DNA of 17,138 nucleotides from Acidimicrobiaceae bacterium (GTDB lineage: Bacteria > Actinomycetota > Acidimicrobiia > Acidimicrobiales > UBA8190), in NCBI GenBank assembly GCA_003453695.1, contig DMNK01000107.1, positions 16,861 to 33,998 of the forward strand, given 5' to 3'. Below the pieces are notes generated by a model. It was given only the letters and a program-made list of their open reading frames with translations, had not been told where the DNA came from and did no database searches. The stretch's first letter is position 1, and the number at the start of each line of letters is the position of its first letter. Below, one piece after another: positions 14,542 to 17,138 of the stretch. A program made the translations under genes and the position numbers.

Positions 14542-14796
14542 TCATGCCCTCGATCGATCCCCGTCGGTCTTCTCCGACAGGCTTTCAGGAGGGTGTGACA
14601 CTTCCTCCACGGCCCGGCCGTGCCCGCACCACCGGCACGACACCTCGACCACGTCCTCCGAGAGCACCTGCTCTTCTTCCACCGTCAGCTCGCCACCCAC
14701 GCTGAAGTGATGGAAGGCCCAGGTGCGGCGGTCGGTGACCACGTCGAAGCGGGTGAGGTTGCCGCAGGCGGTGCAGCGGTAGCGGGTCGGCGCCAT
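14542..14796 (-). CDS. Small zinc-ribbon protein, uncharacterised, first gene of the operon
   Basis: The 84-aa protein has the pair CTAC (8-11) in RYRCTACGNLTRFDV and the pair CRWC (54-57) in VSCRWCGHG, the spacing of a zinc ribbon. Between them is a region with FHHFSVGGELTVEEE and an acidic stretch, and the C-terminus is charged. I do not know a function. Similar small proteins seem common in actinobacteria. The ATG at 14796 follows a TAGCTT by 6 nt, so this is likely the leaderless first gene of the seven-gene run that includes the PimB'-like enzyme. Confidence 0.75.
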   Translation of the reverse strand: MAPTRYRCTACGNLTRFDVVTDRRTWAFHHFSVGGELTVEEEQVLSEDVVEVSCRWCGHGRAVEEVSHPPESLSEKTDGDRSRA

Positions 14797-14802
14797 CGGC
14801 CC

Positions 14803-14808
14803 AAGCTA
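14803..14808 (-). promoter_or_regulatory. -10 element of leaderless operon promoter (zinc-ribbon gene)
   Basis: TAGCTT on the minus strand ends 6 nt before the ATG at 14796, with no Shine-Dalgarno. It would drive the minus-strand gene run toward 9562. Confidence 0.55.
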
Positions 14809-14890
14809 TCCGGCAAGGAGGACCGCCGGGCCCAGCGAGCCCGACCGACGAGGCGGGCCCACCATCCACGTGATGACACACCCATGTGCA

Positions 14891-14896
14891 TACGGT
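14891..14896 (+). promoter_or_regulatory. -10 element of leaderless exonuclease promoter
   Basis: TACGGT ends 7 nt before the ATG at 14904. It argues for this start over the in-frame GTG at 14886, which lies upstream of the hexamer. Confidence 0.58.
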
Positions 14897-14903
14897 GAAC
14901 TCG

Positions 14904-15578
14904 ATGGACTGCCTTGCGTCGTGGGACCCGGTGGTATCCGATCCGTTCCTCTACGACGTCAGGTTCGTCGTCCTCGACGTGGAGACCACAGGCGGCTCCC
15001 CCGACGAGGCGTCGCTCATCGAGATCGGCGCCGCCGCTTTCTTGGCCGGAGAGGAGTTGGCCAGCTTCGAGACCTTCGTCGACCCGGGCACCGAGATCCC
15101 GCCGTTCGTGAGCGAGCTCACCGGCATCACCGACGACATGGTGCGCGCCGCACCGTCGCCGCAGATCGCCGTGCCCCAATTGGTGTCGTTGATCGGCGAC
15201 GCCGTGGTGGTAGGCCACAACGTCGCCTTCGACCTCGGTTTCCTCGATGCCGCCCTGGCCGGCTGCGGGCGCCCGCCCCTCACCAATGCCGTGGTCGACA
15301 CCCTGGCCTTGGCCCGCCGGCTCGTGCGGGACGAGGTACCCGACTGCGCGCTGGGCACGTTGGCCGCCGTGCTCCGGCTCGCCCACCGTCCCGCCCACCG
15401 GGCCTTGGCCGATGCCCTCGCCACGGCCGACCTGTTGCACCGTCTAATCGAAGGCGCCACCGGCTACGGCGTGCTTCGGCTGAGCGAGCTGCTCGCCCTC
15501 CCCTATCGCCTGGCCCCCATCCCGGTCTCTGCTGCCGGCTCGCTCGCCGTCGCCCCCGCCACATTGGCTCCGGCGTAA
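14904..15578 (+). CDS. DEDDh 3'-5' exonuclease, DnaQ/PolC epsilon-like
   Basis: This nuclease of the DNA polymerase III epsilon superfamily removes nucleotides from 3' ends using two metal ions. All exonuclease motifs are present in the 224-aa protein: ExoI VVLDVETTGG (22-31, Asp25 and Glu27), ExoII GHNVAFDLGFL (104-114, Asp110) and ExoIII HRALADA (165-171, His165 and Asp170). The C-terminal 45 residues are outside the domain. There is no sign of a UvrC/Cho-type nuclease fusion or BRCT domain. The exonuclease stands alone, so it is more likely a repair or RNA/DNA trimming enzyme than the replicative proofreader. The ATG is fixed by TACGGT 7 nt upstream. Confidence 0.87.
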   Translation: MDCLASWDPVVSDPFLYDVRFVVLDVETTGGSPDEASLIEIGAAAFLAGEELASFETFVDPGTEIPPFVSELTGITDDMVRAAPSPQIAVPQLVSLIGDAVVVGHNVAFDLGFLDAALAGCGRPPLTNAVVDTLALARRLVRDEVPDCALGTLAAVLRLAHRPAHRALADALATADLLHRLIEGATGYGVLRLSELLALPYRLAPIPVSAAGSLAVAPATLAPA

Positions 15579-15591
15579 CCGGGTCCTGGCC

Positions 15592-15621
15592 TCGGGGGTC
15601 ACCACCCAGCAGCGCCCCCGA
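15592..15621 (+). terminator. Possible terminator after exonuclease gene
   Basis: A 7-bp perfect inverted repeat (TCGGGGG / CCCCCGA) with a 16-nt loop starts 13 nt after the stop codon. The long loop and missing U-tract make this weak. Confidence 0.28.
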
Positions 15622-15653
15622 CTCCGCTCAGGCGCCAGGGGCCCCCGCCCTCC

Positions 15654-15659
15654 TATTGT
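15654..15659 (+). promoter_or_regulatory. -10 element of leaderless Lrp-domain gene promoter
   Basis: TATTGT ends 7 nt before the GTG at 15667, with no Shine-Dalgarno. Confidence 0.57.
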
Positions 15660-15666
15660 CGGGCAG

Positions 15667-15948
15667 GTGCTGCACGCCTTCGTGCTCGTGGACGCCTTGC
15701 CGGCGCGTATCGCGCCGCTGGCCGAGGAGCTGGCCGAGCTCCCCGGGGTGACCGAGGTGTTCTCGGTGGCCGGCGGGGTGGCCGACCTGATCGCCATCGT
15801 GCGGGTGCGCCACCACGACGAGCTGGTCGACGTGGTCACCACGCGCATCGCCGCCTTGGAAGGCATCGAGTCCACGACGACGCTGGTCGCCTTCCAGGCC
15901 TACAGCCGCCACGACCTCGAGGCCATCTGGGACCTCGGCGCTGGATGA
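15667..15948 (+). CDS. Stand-alone Lrp/AsnC ligand-binding (RAM) domain protein
   Basis: This 93-aa protein consists only of the alpha/beta effector domain of Lrp/AsnC regulators, with no helix-turn-helix. The pattern runs AFVLVDALPARI (4-15), ELAELPGVTEVFSVAGGVADLIAIVRV (21-47), DELVDVVTTRIAALEGIESTTTLVAF (51-76) and a SRHDLEAIWDLG end. Such stand-alone domains form oligomers that bind amino acids and can modulate full-length regulators. The neighbour trpD, on the opposite strand with a 19-bp gap, could hint at amino-acid sensing, but that is inference. The GTG start is backed by TATTGT 7 nt upstream. Confidence 0.85.
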   Translation: MLHAFVLVDALPARIAPLAEELAELPGVTEVFSVAGGVADLIAIVRVRHHDELVDVVTTRIAALEGIESTTTLVAFQAYSRHDLEAIWDLGAG

Positions 15949-15967
15949 GCTGGGCGAGCCGGGCGAG

Positions 15968-17089
15968 TCAGCCCGCCCCGCGGGCGTCGCGCGACACCCG
16001 GACGAGGTCGTCGAGGACGGCGCGGGCTCTTCCGGTGTCGACCGCCTCGGAGGCGCCTTCCACGCCCTCCGCCATCGTCTTGGCCCGGCCGCACACCACC
16101 AGGGCGGCCGCCGCATTCAGCACCACGATGTCGCGATGCGGACCGCGTTCGCCGTCGAGCACGCGTCGAGCGGCATCGGCGTTGGTGGCGGCATCTCCGC
16201 CTCGCAGGTCGTCGAGCGCCGCCGGGGCCAGCCCGAAGTCGCCGGGGTCCACGACGTAGCGCTCCCAGGCCATCTCGGTGGGGTCGCCGTTCTCGCCCAC
16301 CGGCCAGCTGAGCACGTCGCTGGGGCCGGTCGTGGAGAGCTCGTCGAGCCCGTCGGCGCCGTGCACGACCATGGCCCGCCGGGTGCCGTTGGCGACCAGC
16401 ACCCCGAGCATCTTCTCGGCCATGGCCGGGTCGCTCACCCCCACCACCTGAAAGCGCGCCCGGGCCGGGTTGGCGAGCGGGCCCAGGAAGTTGAAGACGG
16501 TGGCCACCCCCAGCTGGGCCCGCACCGGGGCGGCGTTGCGCATGGCGGGATGGAAGCGCGGGGCGAAGCAGAAGCCCATCCCCACCTCCTCCACGCAGCG
16601 CGCCACGCCCTGCGGTCCCAGGTCGATGGCCACGCCCAGCGCCTCCAGCACGTCGGCGGATCCCGCCGCTGACGACGCGGCCCGGCCGCCGTGCTTGCAC
16701 ACCCGGGCTCCGGCGCCGGCCGCCACGAAGGCGGCGATGGTCGACACGTTGATGGAGCGACTGCGGTCCCCGCCGGTGCCGCAGGTGTCGACGAGGTCGC
16801 CTGGCACATCAAGAGGCTCGGCGTGGGCGAGCATGGCCCGGACGAATCCGCTCATCTCCGCGACCGTCTCACGTCTCATGCGCAAGGCGATGACGAAGGC
16901 GGCGAGCTGAGCCGGGGTGGCGGCACCCGACAGCACCTCGCCCATGGCCGTCTCGGCTTCCGACACCGACAGCTCGTCGCCGCGTACCAGGCGGGCGAGC
17001 AGCGTCGGCCAGCCGCCCATTGCGGCGAAGGCGTCTTCGTCTTCGGTCGGTGCCGGCCCCTCACGATCAGCGCCATCCGGCGCCTTCAT
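15968..17089 (-). CDS. trpD: Anthranilate phosphoribosyltransferase
   Basis: This enzyme joins anthranilate and PRPP to give N-(5'-phosphoribosyl)anthranilate, the second committed step of tryptophan synthesis, in the cytoplasm. The 373-aa protein has a small helical N-terminal domain (25-90), the PRPP motif DTCGTGGD (101-108), NVST (114-117), KHGGRAASS (132-140), GMGFCFAPRFHPAM (170-183), FNFLGPLANPAR (199-210) and VHGADGLDE further on. One family-defining spot differs: KHGNR is KHGGR, with Gly135 for Asn. The first ~20 residues are a charged extension. The ATG has GAGG 5 nt upstream, and a 53-nt open frame ends across it (ATGA), so it may be downstream in an operon. No other trp gene is visible. 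Confidence 0.93.
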   Translation of the reverse strand: MKAPDGADREGPAPTEDEDAFAAMGGWPTLLARLVRGDELSVSEAETAMGEVLSGAATPAQLAAFVIALRMRRETVAEMSGFVRAMLAHAEPLDVPGDLVDTCGTGGDRSRSINVSTIAAFVAAGAGARVCKHGGRAASSAAGSADVLEALGVAIDLGPQGVARCVEEVGMGFCFAPRFHPAMRNAAPVRAQLGVATVFNFLGPLANPARARFQVVGVSDPAMAEKMLGVLVANGTRRAMVVHGADGLDELSTTGPSDVLSWPVGENGDPTEMAWERYVVDPGDFGLAPAALDDLRGGDAATNADAARRVLDGERGPHRDIVVLNAAAALVVCGRAKTMAEGVEGASEAVDTGRARAVLDDLVRVSRDARGAG

Positions 17090-17138
17090 GCCGACCTCAC
17101 CGACCTGACCCCTGTGACCGGGCTCACCGGGCTCACCG

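Noticed and set aside
12628..14598. 656-codon plus-strand frame opposite the SRPBCC, glycosyltransferase and small Cys genes
   Set aside because: It is antisense to three motif-supported genes and looks like low-complexity shadow translation rich in Gly, His and Gln.
14886..14903. Exonuclease start at GTG 14886
   Set aside because: It lies upstream of the -10 hexamer (TACGGT), which places transcription start at or next to the ATG at 14904.
1..17138. Defence system, prophage, IS element or antibiotic biosynthesis cluster
   Set aside because: No transposase, integrase, toxin-antitoxin, Cas, restriction or synthase motif was seen in any plausible frame, and base composition appears even across the window.

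Overview
The window is very GC-rich with dense, short-gapped genes. It looks like chromosomal DNA of an actinobacterium. A PimB'-like mannosyltransferase, a B12-dependent ribonucleotide reductase behind NrdR-type boxes, a ROK glucokinase and many apparently leaderless genes all fit. Class Acidimicrobiia is my best guess, but that is inference. I see no IS element, phage gene, CRISPR array, tRNA or rRNA. Most genes are core metabolism, and I did not find a clear new defence or mobile system.

Left part (1-4351). The 5' part of a class II ribonucleotide reductase gene (nrdJ, minus strand, cut by the window edge) lies behind a sigma70-like promoter and two tandem NrdR boxes 31 bp apart. It is divergent from a glycerol kinase gene (glpK). 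glpK converges, over a hairpin, on a PaaX-family regulator whose N-terminal coding region holds a 12-bp tandem repeat. The regulator is divergent from a membrane fatty acid desaturase, and the two share an A/T-rich promoter island.

Middle part (4432-9543). A NatA/NatB-type ABC exporter pair overlaps by 4 bp. It converges on a PlsC-type acyltransferase. The acyltransferase is divergent from a TetR regulator, with a perfect inverted repeat between them. Next comes a membrane-anchored amidase_3 protein in which Tyr occupies the usual third zinc His position.

Right part (9562-17138). Seven minus-strand genes run 14796->9562: zinc-ribbon protein, small Cys protein, PimB'-like glycosyltransferase, SRPBCC protein, ROK glucokinase, short LLM-type oxidoreductase and AlaC-like aminotransferase. 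Divergent from them are a DnaQ-type exonuclease and a stand-alone Lrp/AsnC ligand-binding domain, which converge on trpD. From memory, the order acyltransferase / SRPBCC / PimB' / exonuclease / TrpD recalls the M. tuberculosis Rv2182c-Rv2192c neighbourhood.

The strongest window-wide signal is regulatory. Eight or nine genes that head transcription units have a TANNNT-like -10 hexamer 6-9 nt (mostly 6-7) upstream of the start codon and no Shine-Dalgarno, so leaderless transcription seems to be the rule. Three genes (the SRPBCC gene, trpD and nrdJ) carry Shine-Dalgarno-like sequences instead. Functionally, the window joins nucleotide reduction, glycerol and phospholipid metabolism (GlpK, PlsC, PimB', desaturase), sugar phosphorylation and tryptophan synthesis.
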